A stretch of DNA of 64,000 nt from Prevotella lacticifex (GTDB lineage: Bacteria > Bacteroidota > Bacteroidia > Bacteroidales > Bacteroidaceae), in contig NZ_BPTV01000001.1 in the NCBI RefSeq assembly GCF_019973375.1, positions 2,598,387 to 2,662,386 on the forward strand. The letters are read 5' to 3'. The stretch's first letter is position 1. Each line of letters begins with the position of its first letter. The position numbers and the translations under genes were made by a program. This document shows, piece by piece, positions 17,099 to 26,716 of this stretch. The notes below the pieces were generated by a model. The model was not told where the DNA came from. It searched no databases and saw only the letters and a program-made list of their open reading frames with translations.

Positions 17099-19924
17099 TC
17101 ATTTAACGATGATCTTCTTACCATTATGGATATAGATTCCGGCACGGGAAGGCTTGTTCACACGGATACCCTGCAAGGTGTAGTAGGCGCCGCTGTCTGT
17201 GAACTTGTCTTGATGTACAATAGTGCTAATGCCATCGCTCACATTGTCATCACTATCCTCGAAGAAGAGGTTAACAAGATATTCCTTAGCACCATCCACC
17301 GAACTATTGTCAGTACTGATACCCTCCACACGTTCATAGGCTGCCTGGTCTATCGGGTTAAGGGTTGTAGCGCCGACAGCCTCACCGGTCAGAGAGAGGT
17401 AGGCCCGCTCACTAACGCTCACGCCCGTCTTGGAACGGAGAAAGCCAAGTTTATAGGTGTTATCATCCTGCTTGACCCAAGAGAAGAGATACTGGCGGCT
17501 GGTAACAGGATCGCCGGTTTTTGTAGAAGATTCGGGAAGTGTCATATTGATTTTCTGTCCGGGCAGATAGACAGGCTTGAGCAGGTTGCTCCCATTGTCT
17601 ACGGTCTCGCCGAGCTTCTCGATCATCGGACGGACAGTGATCGTGCTGACCTTATCCGTAGCAGTCGCAGAGAGAATCACTCCGCTCTTTGCCGGGATAT
17701 ATTGCTTGGTGCTGGTTTTGTAGTTGTCGCTCTGATTGCGCAATGTCGCCTTGTTAGTAGTCATGTCGTAGCTGATGATGTCGTATACCTTAACATCTTT
17801 ATCACCGACTTTATCATCGACGATCTCCAGCGGATAGTTGCAGGCGAAAGAGGTGTAGCCATTGCCGTCGTTGCCATATTTGAAGAGCTTCACGGGTCGC
17901 GTGATGGTGTAGAACGGTGCCGCCTTACCCGTCATACGCTGATCGGAGGCATTAGCTGCAGAGACACGGATCTCGGTCTCATAGGTGTCGCCTTCTTTGA
18001 GACCCGGCATGGTGAAGGTGATATCCTTACCTGCAAGACCGCTCTCGCCGGATTCACCTTTTGGATCAGCATCTTCAGTAAGCGTGTTGCGGCTGATATG
18101 GTTATAATAGCAGACATCGCCGTTCTCCTTTGTCGGCGCAAAGTCTGTGGCACTCGGAGTTACATCGTCCTCGCCGAAGTTGGTGAGATATTTGTTGTTC
18201 TCGATGAAGCGGAACTTCTCGCCTGCCTTCAATGTTACGGTGGTGTAATAATAGGAACCGTCGTCGCTTGGCTTCAGCGTGATGGCCTTTTCCTTGTTCC
18301 ACGTGCCGCAAGTTGCATTTTCAGTACTTGTATAGTTACGTTTGTCATCGACCGTCCAGTTTGTTCCTGATTCGACAGCGGGACCAACGATCTGAATGGC
18401 ATCGTGGAATTCGACATTGTACGTACCAGTGGTAACATTCAGCGAAAGGGTATAAGAGTCGTAGTTCTGCTTCTGCTCATCGGTCAGCAAGGGGTTGATG
18501 GACTGCATCTGGTTCTTGCCCATCCAAGTATCAGTAGTCTTGAAACCTAAAGGATTGGGAGAGCCAGTAAAGTAAGAAGCTCCAGCCGAAGTGCCCTTGA
18601 TATTCGACAGGTCATTGCCAGCCTGGTAGAGTGCTCCCGAGAGAGTGTTGCAGTCGCGGTTGTCAAAGATTTCCGGACGCCAGACGAAGTCCCAAGCGCC
18701 CTTACCGTCGTTGGTCATCCATTTGTCCCAGCTTTCCATGTAGCGCTGGCTGCAGAACATAAAGAAGAAATTGTCGAAAGAAGCATTCACATTTGACATG
18801 TTAGTATAGTAGACCACGCTGTCGACTTCATGCTTATCATTGTAATAGACCACTGGTGACATCTCCTTGAATGAAGCATCTTTACCACCCCAGAAACCGT
18901 AAGCATAGAACTTCTCGTAAGCAGCAGTAGGATCTGTCGCATCGGACTGCTTAGTCACAGTGCCAAGGATATAATCAGTCGACTTGGAAGCATCATAGAT
19001 ATTCCCGCTTTTGAAAGGCAAATCACCCGTTTTGACTTTAGTATCACCATTACCATCATTAAAGGTAACTTTTGTCGGTGTGCCGGTCTTGCCGGAGCCC
19101 ATCTTCCACAGATAATAGGTCTGGCCATCATACTCCGTCGTTGTAGTCAGTTCCTCACCAGGCCAATTAGAGGCTGAAGAGTACTGCGTTTTATCATCAT
19201 ATACCCAGGCACAAATCTTGCCCCAACCGACAGGCTTCTTTACATAGCAGAAAGTGCCGTCGTAGTAAGGAAGTGGAAGAGACGAAGACGAAGTAGCATT
19301 GTATGTCAGGCTGTATTTGATGCCGCTCTTGTTGCGCCAGTATTGAACGCTGGGGTTGCCATACGTGAGTTGGGAACCATTGTTACTGCTTGATTCATAA
19401 GCTGCTGCGGCATAAGCGAACGTGCACGAAACAGCGCTCGCTTTTCCTTTGGTACATTTGAAATAAGTGAAAGAGGATTCGGTGCCATCGGTTTTCAGCG
19501 AAGTCTCATTCTTATAGAGCATGCGGTCCCGGACAGAGGCACTCTCGGAGCTATTGTCGGTGCCATCGTCCATATCCTCCTCATTGGTGCTCGGGCCGAT
19601 GATGCCCCCCCCACTGGTCTTGATATACCAGTAGACAGTACCGTCATTAATGGCTTTCCATCGTGGGTCGTCATATTTCAGACTGATCTGCCAGCGGCTG
19701 TTATCCTTGGTGTGGGCGATTTTGGCATCTTTATCGTTACGGTAAAGTGCAGCCACCATGGGCACTTCAACCTTTGTTTTGAAGTCTGTTGAGTTGGAGA
19801 AGACAACAGAATAAGAAGTCTTGGTCTGGCCGTAGACGCTCATGGAGAGCGGAACGGCAAACAAAGCAAACAAACAAAATAGTACACGTTTTCGCACGTG
19901 TTGATGCATTACAAAATATTTCAT
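17099..19924 (-). CDS. Large secreted protein with CBM26-like module and C-terminal sorting-type tail
   Basis: 941 residues. The signal peptide is VLFCLFALFAVPLSMSVYG (about 14-32). Residues 222-310 resemble a CBM26 starch-binding module (CYVKKPVGWGKICAWVYDD, then NWPGEELT, YYLWKM and KVTFNDGNGDT). The middle is Thr/Ser-rich and has beta-sandwich-like repeats. The end (about 900-941) reads YYTLQGIRVNKPSRAGIYIH then NGKKIIVK, the short C-terminal tail seen on many Prevotella exported proteins and probably a type IX secretion signal. No catalytic glycosidase domain is evident, so a glycan-binding surface protein is likely. It has its own promoter and is followed by the small KKYxKP gene. Confidence 0.75.
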   Translation of the reverse strand: MKYFVMHQHVRKRVLFCLFALFAVPLSMSVYGQTKTSYSVVFSNSTDFKTKVEVPMVAALYRNDKDAKIAHTKDNSRWQISLKYDDPRWKAINDGTVYWYIKTSGGGIIGPSTNEEDMDDGTDNSSESASVRDRMLYKNETSLKTDGTESSFTYFKCTKGKASAVSCTFAYAAAAYESSSNNGSQLTYGNPSVQYWRNKSGIKYSLTYNATSSSSLPLPYYDGTFCYVKKPVGWGKICAWVYDDKTQYSSASNWPGEELTTTTEYDGQTYYLWKMGSGKTGTPTKVTFNDGNGDTKVKTGDLPFKSGNIYDASKSTDYILGTVTKQSDATDPTAAYEKFYAYGFWGGKDASFKEMSPVVYYNDKHEVDSVVYYTNMSNVNASFDNFFFMFCSQRYMESWDKWMTNDGKGAWDFVWRPEIFDNRDCNTLSGALYQAGNDLSNIKGTSAGASYFTGSPNPLGFKTTDTWMGKNQMQSINPLLTDEQKQNYDSYTLSLNVTTGTYNVEFHDAIQIVGPAVESGTNWTVDDKRNYTSTENATCGTWNKEKAITLKPSDDGSYYYTTVTLKAGEKFRFIENNKYLTNFGEDDVTPSATDFAPTKENGDVCYYNHISRNTLTEDADPKGESGESGLAGKDITFTMPGLKEGDTYETEIRVSAANASDQRMTGKAAPFYTITRPVKLFKYGNDGNGYTSFACNYPLEIVDDKVGDKDVKVYDIISYDMTTNKATLRNQSDNYKTSTKQYIPAKSGVILSATATDKVSTITVRPMIEKLGETVDNGSNLLKPVYLPGQKINMTLPESSTKTGDPVTSRQYLFSWVKQDDNTYKLGFLRSKTGVSVSERAYLSLTGEAVGATTLNPIDQAAYERVEGISTDNSSVDGAKEYLVNLFFEDSDDNVSDGISTIVHQDKFTDSGAYYTLQGIRVNKPSRAGIYIHNGKKIIVK

Positions 19925-20018
19925 TTTTTAAGAGAATAATGAATTAGTTGAATATTAGAATAATTACGTTGTTTAAGTTATCAACCCTAAGCATACCTGA
20001 CTTCGTCTTGTCAAGGGG

Positions 20019-20048
20019 CAAATTTACTACATTTTACATTAATTGCAA
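20019..20048 (-). promoter_or_regulatory. Promoter of the CBM26-like protein gene
   Basis: On the minus strand: TTG (20046-20048), 19 bp, TAAATTTG (20019-20026). The leader of about 95 bases is AT-rich. Confidence 0.62.
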
Positions 20049-20188
20049 TGGATCTTTGCATAAATAATGAAATATGTAGTGCAATCGTTTGATAAAATTA
20101 TTAAGATTTTCGAATTGTCGAGTTGGTAATATGTATTCAGTCTTTCCGAACCATCAAAATGTTATGTATAACTAAAACAATTATAGGT

Positions 20189-20766
20189 CGACCTGTCAGC
20201 TTACAAGGGCAAGACCATCACGGTGGCCTTCGTCGACGAGAGCAACAACAAGGCATATCTCGACGACATCAACGCGTCGGTATGGAGCAACCTCATCATC
20301 AAGAACCGCCTCGGCTCGCAGGTGTACAGCATGTTGCCGATGGTACCCAAGGCTACGGTGACGAACCGTTCGAACAAGGAACGGTCTGGACCTGCTGCCG
20401 AAGGCTATCCATCGTGATGAGCCGATAGTCGTCAGCCACACACTGACCATTCCTGACAGCATAGAGATAGACACGCTCCGCAACTGCGAGCTCGTTGTGC
20501 TGCTCATCGACGGCAACGACAACCACGTGGTCAACGCCGAGAAGGTTGCCCTCGACAGCAATGCCATGCCGCTCGTCGACGTGGCTGCACGGTGGCTGGC
20601 AGTACACGGCGATCCCGACGGCATCACCGACATCACGGCAACGGGCAGCCGCGACCGCAAGGCTGTGGCCTTCTACACCATTGACGGCCGCAGAACTAAT
20701 GCCAGCCAGAAAGGAATGACAATAATGAAATATAACGACGGAACAACGGCGAAGGTGTTCCGATGA
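20189..20766 (+). pseudogene. Broken gene of a secreted protein (cleaved-adhesin/Omp28-like) with sorting-type tail
   Basis: The plus strand encodes parts of one protein in different frames: VDLSAYKGKTITVAFVDESN and NKAYLDDINA (frame of 20223), a middle part in a second frame, and IVVSHTLTIPDSIEID, ELVVLLIDGNDNHVV and the tail AVAFYTIDGRRTNASQKGMT in a third frame ending with TGA at 20766. The first part recalls cleaved-adhesin/choice-of-anchor-J domains, the later part Omp28-like proteins. The 5' end is missing and at least two frameshifts are present. No promoter precedes it. Confidence 0.7.
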
Positions 20767-20775
20767 AACTGGAAC

Positions 20776-20865
20776 GGCAGGAAGCGGATGCCGTTTCCTG
20801 CCGGTAGGATACAAAACGAATTCGGCCGGCAGTCTGCGAGAATCATCTCGACAGGTTGCCGGCCG
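20776..20865. terminator. Two hairpins between the broken gene and yqeY
   Basis: Hairpin 1: GGCAGGAA/TTCCTGCC (20776-20783 with 20795-20802). Hairpin 2: CGGCCGGCA/TGCCGGCCG (20823-20831 with 20857-20865), with an inner CGAG/CTCG stem. They lie between converging genes and probably act as terminators, although T tracts are short. Confidence 0.6.
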
Positions 20866-20940
20866 CATTATTATGATTGTTTTCGGCCAAAAGCGGCGTA
20901 CCATAGCATGGTAGCCAAAAGCCGTTAGAGCCTCATTGCA

Positions 20941-21390
20941 TTAAGCAAGAATAGATCGTACAATCTTGGAGATGGCACCTCCGTCGGCCTGTCCGGCCAT
21001 CTGCTTGGAGGCGATGCCCATAACCTTACCCATGTCTTTCATCGACGTGGCACCGGTCTGGGCAATAATCTCCTTCACCTTGGCGGTAATCTCCTCCTCG
21101 GTGAGAGGCTTGGGGAGATACTCCTCGATAACCTTGACCTGAGCAAGCTCACCGTCGGCAAGGTCCTGACGGCCGGCCTTAGTATAGGTATCGGCACTCT
21201 CCTTACCCTGCTTGGCAAGTTTCTGAAGAATTTTCAATGCTGCGGCATCGCTGAGCTCACCGTCGGAGCCCGGTGCCGTCTTAGCCTCAAGAAAGACCTT
21301 CTTGATGTTGCGGAGGGTCTCGAGGCGGACTTTGTCGCGAGCCTTCATGGCTGCGGGAATGTCCTTATTAACTGTATCGAATAATGTCAT
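20941..21390 (-). CDS. yqeY: GatB/YqeY domain protein
   Basis: 149 residues. This family shares its fold with the C-terminal helical domain of the GatB amidotransferase subunit; its cell role is not settled. Typical segments: MKARDKVRLETLRNIKKVFL, then ESADTYTKAGRQDLADGELA, VIEEYLPKPLTEEEI and GKVMGIASKQMAGQADGGAI. It lies 22 bp after ftsZ and is the last gene of the dcw block. Confidence 0.92.
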   Translation of the reverse strand: MTLFDTVNKDIPAAMKARDKVRLETLRNIKKVFLEAKTAPGSDGELSDAAALKILQKLAKQGKESADTYTKAGRQDLADGELAQVKVIEEYLPKPLTEEEITAKVKEIIAQTGATSMKDMGKVMGIASKQMAGQADGGAISKIVRSILA

Positions 21391-21412
21391 AGTCGTAATT
21401 GATAAAGAAAAA

Positions 21413-22753
21413 TTAGTCTACGCTGAAGTCGATGACTCCCTGGACGGGCTCTGTACGCACTGGGCGGTCGTCGTCGGCAATCTTGCCGGAACCGATATTC
21501 TTGATTTCGTTAAGCATCTGCTTAGTACGCTTGTACGTAGGAGTGTTCTCGACAGCAAGAATGACATCGTCGTTGTCGAGGTCGTCGGAGGTGAAGATGT
21601 AAGTGTGGGAGCGGCGCTTATACTGCGGGTTGTTGGTTCCCTGCTTGTAGTAACGCTCACGGCGCTCACGGCGGTCCTCGGCGAGCTCATCGGCCTTACG
21701 GCGGTTCTCGATGTCCTCCTTCTTCTGCTGTTGCTGGATATGCGATGTCATTCCGTCGACATTCTCGAGTCCGAAACCGGTAGCGAGGATGGTAACTTTC
21801 ACTTTCTTGCCGAGTTCGGGGTCGATGGCTAATCCCCACTTGAGTTCGAAACCGTCGCCGAACTTATCCATGAAGTCGTTGACGTCGTTCATCTCTTCCA
21901 TAGTGAGACCGGAACTGTCCTTGTCGCTGCTGAAGTTGATGGAGAGAAGAATCTTCTTGGCGTTGTAGATGTCGTTGTCGTTGAGCAGTGGCGAATTGAG
22001 AGCGTCCTCAATAGCCTGCTTTACGCGGCCTTCGCCTTCGCCATAGCCTGTCGACATTATAGCCACGCCACCATCCTTGAGGACTGTCTTCACATCGTTG
22101 AAGTCGAGGTTGATGAGTCCGTGGACAGTGATAATCTCGGCAATGCTCTTGGCGGCGACGCTCAGGGTGTCGTCGGCCTTGCCGAAAGCCTCCAGGACCG
22201 GCATCTCACCATATATCTCGCGCAACCGCTCGTTGTTGATGACGAGGAGGGCATCGACGTGCTTAGCCATCTCCTCAACACCGTCGAGGGCCTGGTCGAT
22301 CTTCTTGTTTCCCTCAAAACGGAACGGGATGGTAACGATACCGACAGTGAGGATTCCCATATCCTTGCTCACACGTGCAATGACCGGGGCCGCACCGGTA
22401 CCGGTTCCACCACCCATACCGGCGGTGATAAAGGCCATCTTGGTACCGTCGGAGAGCATGCGCTTGATGTCGTCGAGGGTATCCTCGGCAGCCTGACGGG
22501 CACGCTCCGGCTTGTTGCCGGCACCAAGTCCCTCCTTGCCCAACTGAAGATGGACGGGAACGGGACTGTCGTTGAGGGCCTGGGCATCAGTATTGCAAAG
22601 TACGAAACTGACATCGTGGATTCCCTCACGGTACATGTGGTTGACGGCATTGCCGCCACCGCCACCAACACCGATAACTTTAATTATGCTGTTGCCCTTG
22701 TCGTCGTCAGTACCGAAGTCAAGGACATCGTTATTCTTATTGTAGTCTGACAT
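21413..22753 (-). CDS. ftsZ: Cell division protein FtsZ
   Basis: Tubulin-like GTPase that forms the Z ring. It has 446 residues. The nucleotide-binding loop GVGGGGGNAVN and the signature GMGGGTGTGAAPV are present, as is the T7 loop segment NLDFNDVKTVLK. After the globular core (to about residue 330) comes a charged linker (QQQQKKEDIENRRKADELAE) and a C-terminal part with TPTYKRTKQML, the likely conserved peptide that binds FtsA, followed by 40 more residues. It is the distal end of the division cluster, 19 bp after ftsA. Confidence 0.98.
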   Translation of the reverse strand: MSDYNKNNDVLDFGTDDDKGNSIIKVIGVGGGGGNAVNHMYREGIHDVSFVLCNTDAQALNDSPVPVHLQLGKEGLGAGNKPERARQAAEDTLDDIKRMLSDGTKMAFITAGMGGGTGTGAAPVIARVSKDMGILTVGIVTIPFRFEGNKKIDQALDGVEEMAKHVDALLVINNERLREIYGEMPVLEAFGKADDTLSVAAKSIAEIITVHGLINLDFNDVKTVLKDGGVAIMSTGYGEGEGRVKQAIEDALNSPLLNDNDIYNAKKILLSINFSSDKDSSGLTMEEMNDVNDFMDKFGDGFELKWGLAIDPELGKKVKVTILATGFGLENVDGMTSHIQQQQKKEDIENRRKADELAEDRRERRERYYKQGTNNPQYKRRSHTYIFTSDDLDNDDVILAVENTPTYKRTKQMLNEIKNIGSGKIADDDRPVRTEPVQGVIDFSVD

Positions 22754-22772
22754 AGCTTATGAATTTAAATGT

Positions 22773-24221
22773 TTATTCCTCCGGCTCCGTTATCTTGATC
22801 CAGAAGTCTTTGAAGGAACGGCCCAATTTGCGTAATGGATTATTCTTCTTGCGCTCCTCTTCGATTTTGCGTGCCTCTTCTTCTTCCTTCTCACGCTGTA
22901 TACGCAGGTCCTCCTCGTGTTTTCGGCGCATCTCTTCCTCCTTACGCTGCTTGTCGGCGGGCGTCGGGACGACACCGGCCTTATCGGTGACAGGACGCTG
23001 CGGACGGAGAGGATCATCAGCGGGTTCGTGTCCGCCTTGACCATTGCCAAAGAGGTCGCCAGTGGAGTTGAGAGTACCACCGCCACAGTTCATATCGCCC
23101 TTGACAAGAAGGCCGAGAACGGTGTTCATGCTGCCGTCATGGACATTGATGAGCTTGTTGTTAGAAGTGATGGTTGGGGTGACAAACTTGGCAATGCGAA
23201 TCTTCTCGACATGGGTATGATTACGGAAAGCCTCCTTGATATTCGGCATGTTAGACCCTCCGCCGGTAAGAACGATCCCACCGAGGAGCTTGTCGGAGTA
23301 GTCGGAAGGCACCTGATACCAAACGTTCTCGATGATTTCGTCGAGACGGGCCTCCACAATCTCTATGAACTTGCGGCTCTCCACATTGCGATCGCCGTCG
23401 ATAGGATAGCTGAGGGAGCCGTCGATGTCTGAATTATCGGTATACGCACTGCCATATTGCAGTTTCATCTTCTCGGCGTCGCTCTCCTCCATCTGCAATG
23501 AGGCGATATCACGGGTTATATTATTGCCGCCAAGAGGGATGACGGCGAGATGACGAAGGATATTCTTATAGTATACCGAGACGGTGGTGGTGTCGGCACC
23601 AAGGTCGACGAGAACGCATCCGCCACGCTTCTCGGCATCGGTGAGGACACTGTCGGCAAGGGCTATAGGAGCCAGGTCGAACTCGGCGATGGCTATTCCA
23701 GCCTTGACGAAGCACGTATTGAGGTCGTCGTAGAACTGCTTGCGCCAAAGGATATTGAGGAAATTACCCTCGAGACGCAAAGCCTTAATGCCCACAGGAT
23801 CAATCTGATACTGCTTGTCGACCTTATACTCCTGGACGACAGCGTCGAGGATTTCCTGCTCAGGATAACTCATACTCCTATTGGCATCCATCAGTTCATT
23901 GATAATCTCGCTGGTAATCATAGTCTCCTCAGGATAGTCCTTGACTATGACATTGCGGACACTGCGTATGGACTGGCCTCCAACGCCGACATACACCTGC
24001 GTTATCTCTCGCTTGAGCTGCGCCTTGAGCTTGTTTATAATGTTAGTAATACATTGACCGGTCTTGGCAATGTTATAGACGACTCCCTTGCGGATGCACT
24101 GAGTGGAGTCCTCGGTGACCACAGCAAGGATATTGATACTGCCGTCAAGGTTCTTCCTTCCTGCAATACCACGGATTTTTGATGAGCCTAATTCAATGGC
24201 TACAATGAATTCGTTTGCCAT
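22773..24221 (-). CDS. ftsA: Cell division protein FtsA
   Basis: Actin-like protein that tethers FtsZ to the membrane. It has 482 residues. Actin-fold motifs: VAIELGSSKIRGIAG (phosphate 1), VLVDLGADTTTVSVYYKN (phosphate 2) and GIVLTGGGSNMPNIKEAF (adenosine). Past the core is a long Arg/Glu-rich linker (RKEEEMRRKHEEDLRIQREK) and an amphipathic end NPLRKLGRSFKDFWIKI, the expected membrane-targeting helix. It is unusually long compared with the ~420 residues of E. coli because of this linker. Confidence 0.97.
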   Translation of the reverse strand: MANEFIVAIELGSSKIRGIAGRKNLDGSINILAVVTEDSTQCIRKGVVYNIAKTGQCITNIINKLKAQLKREITQVYVGVGGQSIRSVRNVIVKDYPEETMITSEIINELMDANRSMSYPEQEILDAVVQEYKVDKQYQIDPVGIKALRLEGNFLNILWRKQFYDDLNTCFVKAGIAIAEFDLAPIALADSVLTDAEKRGGCVLVDLGADTTTVSVYYKNILRHLAVIPLGGNNITRDIASLQMEESDAEKMKLQYGSAYTDNSDIDGSLSYPIDGDRNVESRKFIEIVEARLDEIIENVWYQVPSDYSDKLLGGIVLTGGGSNMPNIKEAFRNHTHVEKIRIAKFVTPTITSNNKLINVHDGSMNTVLGLLVKGDMNCGGGTLNSTGDLFGNGQGGHEPADDPLRPQRPVTDKAGVVPTPADKQRKEEEMRRKHEEDLRIQREKEEEEARKIEEERKKNNPLRKLGRSFKDFWIKITEPEE

Positions 24222-24253
24222 ATACTTCTATGAGTTGTATTTATTGTCTTGTT

Positions 24254-25165
24254 TCAAATGTCGTGACGAGCCAGCGAGTCGGAGTCGTGATGACCGGTGC
24301 TGCGCGGCTGGGCCTTGTCGGCCTCTGGAGCCTCCGACTCTGCCGTATCCTCTTTCCGCACCTCATGACGGAGGGTGCAGACTATCTGGTTGTCGAGCTC
24401 CACGTCGATATAGGAGTACTTGTTCCACCCCACCTTGCTGAGACCGTACTTGTAGAACTTCAGCATCCGGTCGAGTTTTTTGTTGACGTAGGCCGCTACA
24501 TTGCGGTCGATCTGCGACTTGTACTTTCCCCACGGCAGCTGACCGATATATATTATATGGTTGCCGACGCGCGGAACGAGCTCCACGCCAAGGTCGTTGG
24601 TGATGTTTATCTGCTCTATCTGGTTCTTCCAGAAGTCGTTGCCCATGATGGCTCTTGCCATTGGCGTGATGTAGTACCGGGCGAAAGAGTTGCTCACAGC
24701 TCCCGTGACAACGATGAGGTCGCTCGTATACTTCGAGTTGGGCATCGTTCCACCCTGGTCGTCAAGATAGTAATCGTCGCCACGGGCGCTCTTGACGCGT
24801 ATCAGCGGTGTGCGCTGGGTGATGATTATGCACACATGTCCGTCGTCGGTCTTGTAGCACTCGGCCGTCTTGACGAAAGGCAGTCCGCTGCCACCACGCG
24901 GTGCCATGGCTTCTTCAAGGCTGCGGGGATTGATGGTGCTCATCTTCTTGCCGAGAGGATAGAGATTCTTCGCCTGCAAGAGAGACTTTATCTCAGGGGC
25001 ACTGAGGAATCCGGCATCAGTGGAATCGGCAATCGTAATCTCCACCTTCGAGCAGTAACGGTCGACGACCTTGGGTTTGTTGAAGGAAGTGACCGCTAAA
25101 ACCAGATAAGCACCGAGGACGACATCGAGGACACCGATGATTATTTTCTTTACACGTGGGCGCAC
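24254..25165 (-). CDS. ftsQ: Cell division protein FtsQ
   Basis: Single-pass inner-membrane protein of the divisome. It has 303 residues. One N-terminal membrane helix (IIIGVLDVVLGAYLVLAVTS), then a POTRA-like part (YCSKVEITIADSTDAGFLSA) and the beta domain (KTAECYKTDDGHVCIIITQR, SYIDVELDNQIVC). The C-terminal ~30 residues are acidic and low in complexity. It sits between murC (5 bp) and ftsA, in the usual place. Confidence 0.9.
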   Translation of the reverse strand: MRPRVKKIIIGVLDVVLGAYLVLAVTSFNKPKVVDRYCSKVEITIADSTDAGFLSAPEIKSLLQAKNLYPLGKKMSTINPRSLEEAMAPRGGSGLPFVKTAECYKTDDGHVCIIITQRTPLIRVKSARGDDYYLDDQGGTMPNSKYTSDLIVVTGAVSNSFARYYITPMARAIMGNDFWKNQIEQINITNDLGVELVPRVGNHIIYIGQLPWGKYKSQIDRNVAAYVNKKLDRMLKFYKYGLSKVGWNKYSYIDVELDNQIVCTLRHEVRKEDTAESEAPEADKAQPRSTGHHDSDSLARHDI

Positions 25166-25170
25166 TGATA

Positions 25171-26553
25171 TTACTCTTCTTTCTTCTTAATCAAATCGGC
25201 GATCTGCGGCACGAGGTCGTCAAGATTGCCGGCACCGAGGATCTCCAGCACGTCGAAGTCGCGCGATGCGACATATTCGAGTACGTCGTCCTTCTTTATC
25301 ATTGTCTTCTCCACCCCCGGCTTGATGTTGTCGAAGATGAGTTTGCTTGTCACACCGGGAATCGGCTCTTCGCGTGCCGGATAGATATCGGTGAGCACAA
25401 CCTCATCGAAATTGCTGAGAGCGGCCGCGAAGTCCTTATAGAAATCGCGGGTGCGAGTGTAGAGGTGCGGCTGAAACATAACCGTAATCTTACGATTAGG
25501 GTAAATCTCGCGCAGACTCTTGGCACTCATGAGGATCTCCTTGGGATGATGGCCGTAGTCGGAAAGGAGGACATGGCGCGGTGTGCGCACCTTGAAATCA
25601 AACCTGCGGTCGACGCCCTCGTAGGTTTTCATTCCACGACGGATTTCTTCTGCCGTACAACCGTTGAGCTGGGCGAGGGCCATAGCAGCGACACCATTCT
25701 CGATGTTGATTGGTATGGGCTGTCCGAGTTCCACATCCTTGATATTCTCTACAGGCGAAACGAAGTCGAAAGTAATCTCGCCGTTGTCGATACGGATATT
25801 CTCGGCATGGAAGTCGCCCGCATCGCGGCTGTAGGTATAGGTCTTGACACCATCCTGGACATTGGGTTTCATCTCCAAGCCGGTATGGATGATGAGAGCA
25901 CCTCCGGGCTGGATGAGCTCCGAATAGTGGCGGAAGCTCTCGAGATAAGCCTCCTTAGTGCCGTAGATATCGAGGTGGTCGGGGTCGGTGGCAGTGATAA
26001 CGCTCATCCAAGGACGCAGCCAGTGGAAGCTGCGGTCGAACTCATCAGCCTCTATAACGACGTAATCGCTGCTGTCGGAGAGAATATAGTTTGTGCCATA
26101 GTTCTTCGAGATACCACCGAGGAAAGCGTTGCAGTCGACATGACTCTGGTGCATGATATGGGCGCACATCGTCGATGTAGTGGTCTTTCCGTGGGTTCCT
26201 GCCACGCAAAGTCCTTTGTGAGCGCGTGTTAGGATACCGAGGACCTGTGCACGCTTCTGCACCTCAAAACCGTTGTCGCGGAAGAAGTTCAGCTCCTTAT
26301 GCGTGGAAGGGATGGCCGGTGTGAACACTACTAATGTCGACTTGACATCGCGGCACGCGTTGGGAATCTGGTCGACATCATCCTTGTAATGCAGAATCAT
26401 GCCCTCATGCTCCAATGCCCTGGTAAGGGCAGTGGTGGTCTTGTCATAACCGGCGACAATAAGTCCCTTATGAATGAAATAGCGGGCGATGGCACTCATA
26501 CCGATTCCGCCTGCTCCAATGAAATATACTGACTTGATATCTTTCAGTTCCAT
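25171..26553 (-). CDS. murC: UDP-N-acetylmuramate-L-alanine ligase
   Basis: Adds L-alanine to UDP-MurNAc, the first amino acid of the peptidoglycan stem peptide. It has 460 residues. N-terminal Rossmann start VYFIGAGGIGMSAIARYF, ATP loop VAGTHGKTTTSTMCA, central domain with VIEADEFDRSFHWLRPW and TATDPDHLDIYG, and C-terminal domain with YGHHPKEI. It is separated from murG by 156 bp that holds a direct repeat. Confidence 0.97.
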   Translation of the reverse strand: MELKDIKSVYFIGAGGIGMSAIARYFIHKGLIVAGYDKTTTALTRALEHEGMILHYKDDVDQIPNACRDVKSTLVVFTPAIPSTHKELNFFRDNGFEVQKRAQVLGILTRAHKGLCVAGTHGKTTTSTMCAHIMHQSHVDCNAFLGGISKNYGTNYILSDSSDYVVIEADEFDRSFHWLRPWMSVITATDPDHLDIYGTKEAYLESFRHYSELIQPGGALIIHTGLEMKPNVQDGVKTYTYSRDAGDFHAENIRIDNGEITFDFVSPVENIKDVELGQPIPINIENGVAAMALAQLNGCTAEEIRRGMKTYEGVDRRFDFKVRTPRHVLLSDYGHHPKEILMSAKSLREIYPNRKITVMFQPHLYTRTRDFYKDFAAALSNFDEVVLTDIYPAREEPIPGVTSKLIFDNIKPGVEKTMIKKDDVLEYVASRDFDVLEILGAGNLDDLVPQIADLIKKKEE

Positions 26554-26619
26554 TTCCTTGAGATTATTATTTTATCCCTATTTTATTGACCTCAGAACAT
26601 AACCGCCACTATCGCCGGA

Positions 26620-26716
26620 GGATTCATCAGTCACGTTTGATTCTTATTTTTTTACTTCAGAGTTCTTGAAGACTACCGTCTATGAAGACTCGTCAGTGAC
26701 GTTTGATACTTATTTT
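26620..26716. repeat. 31-bp direct repeat, 66 bp apart, at the 3' end of murG
   Basis: 26620-26650 and 26686-26716 are about 84 percent identical; both contain a CGTTTGAT-CTTATTTT core. The second copy includes the last codons and stop of murG. The segment between them has a GAAGAC-N10-GAAGAC direct repeat. This looks like a local duplication of the end of murG and its trailer. Confidence 0.6.
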
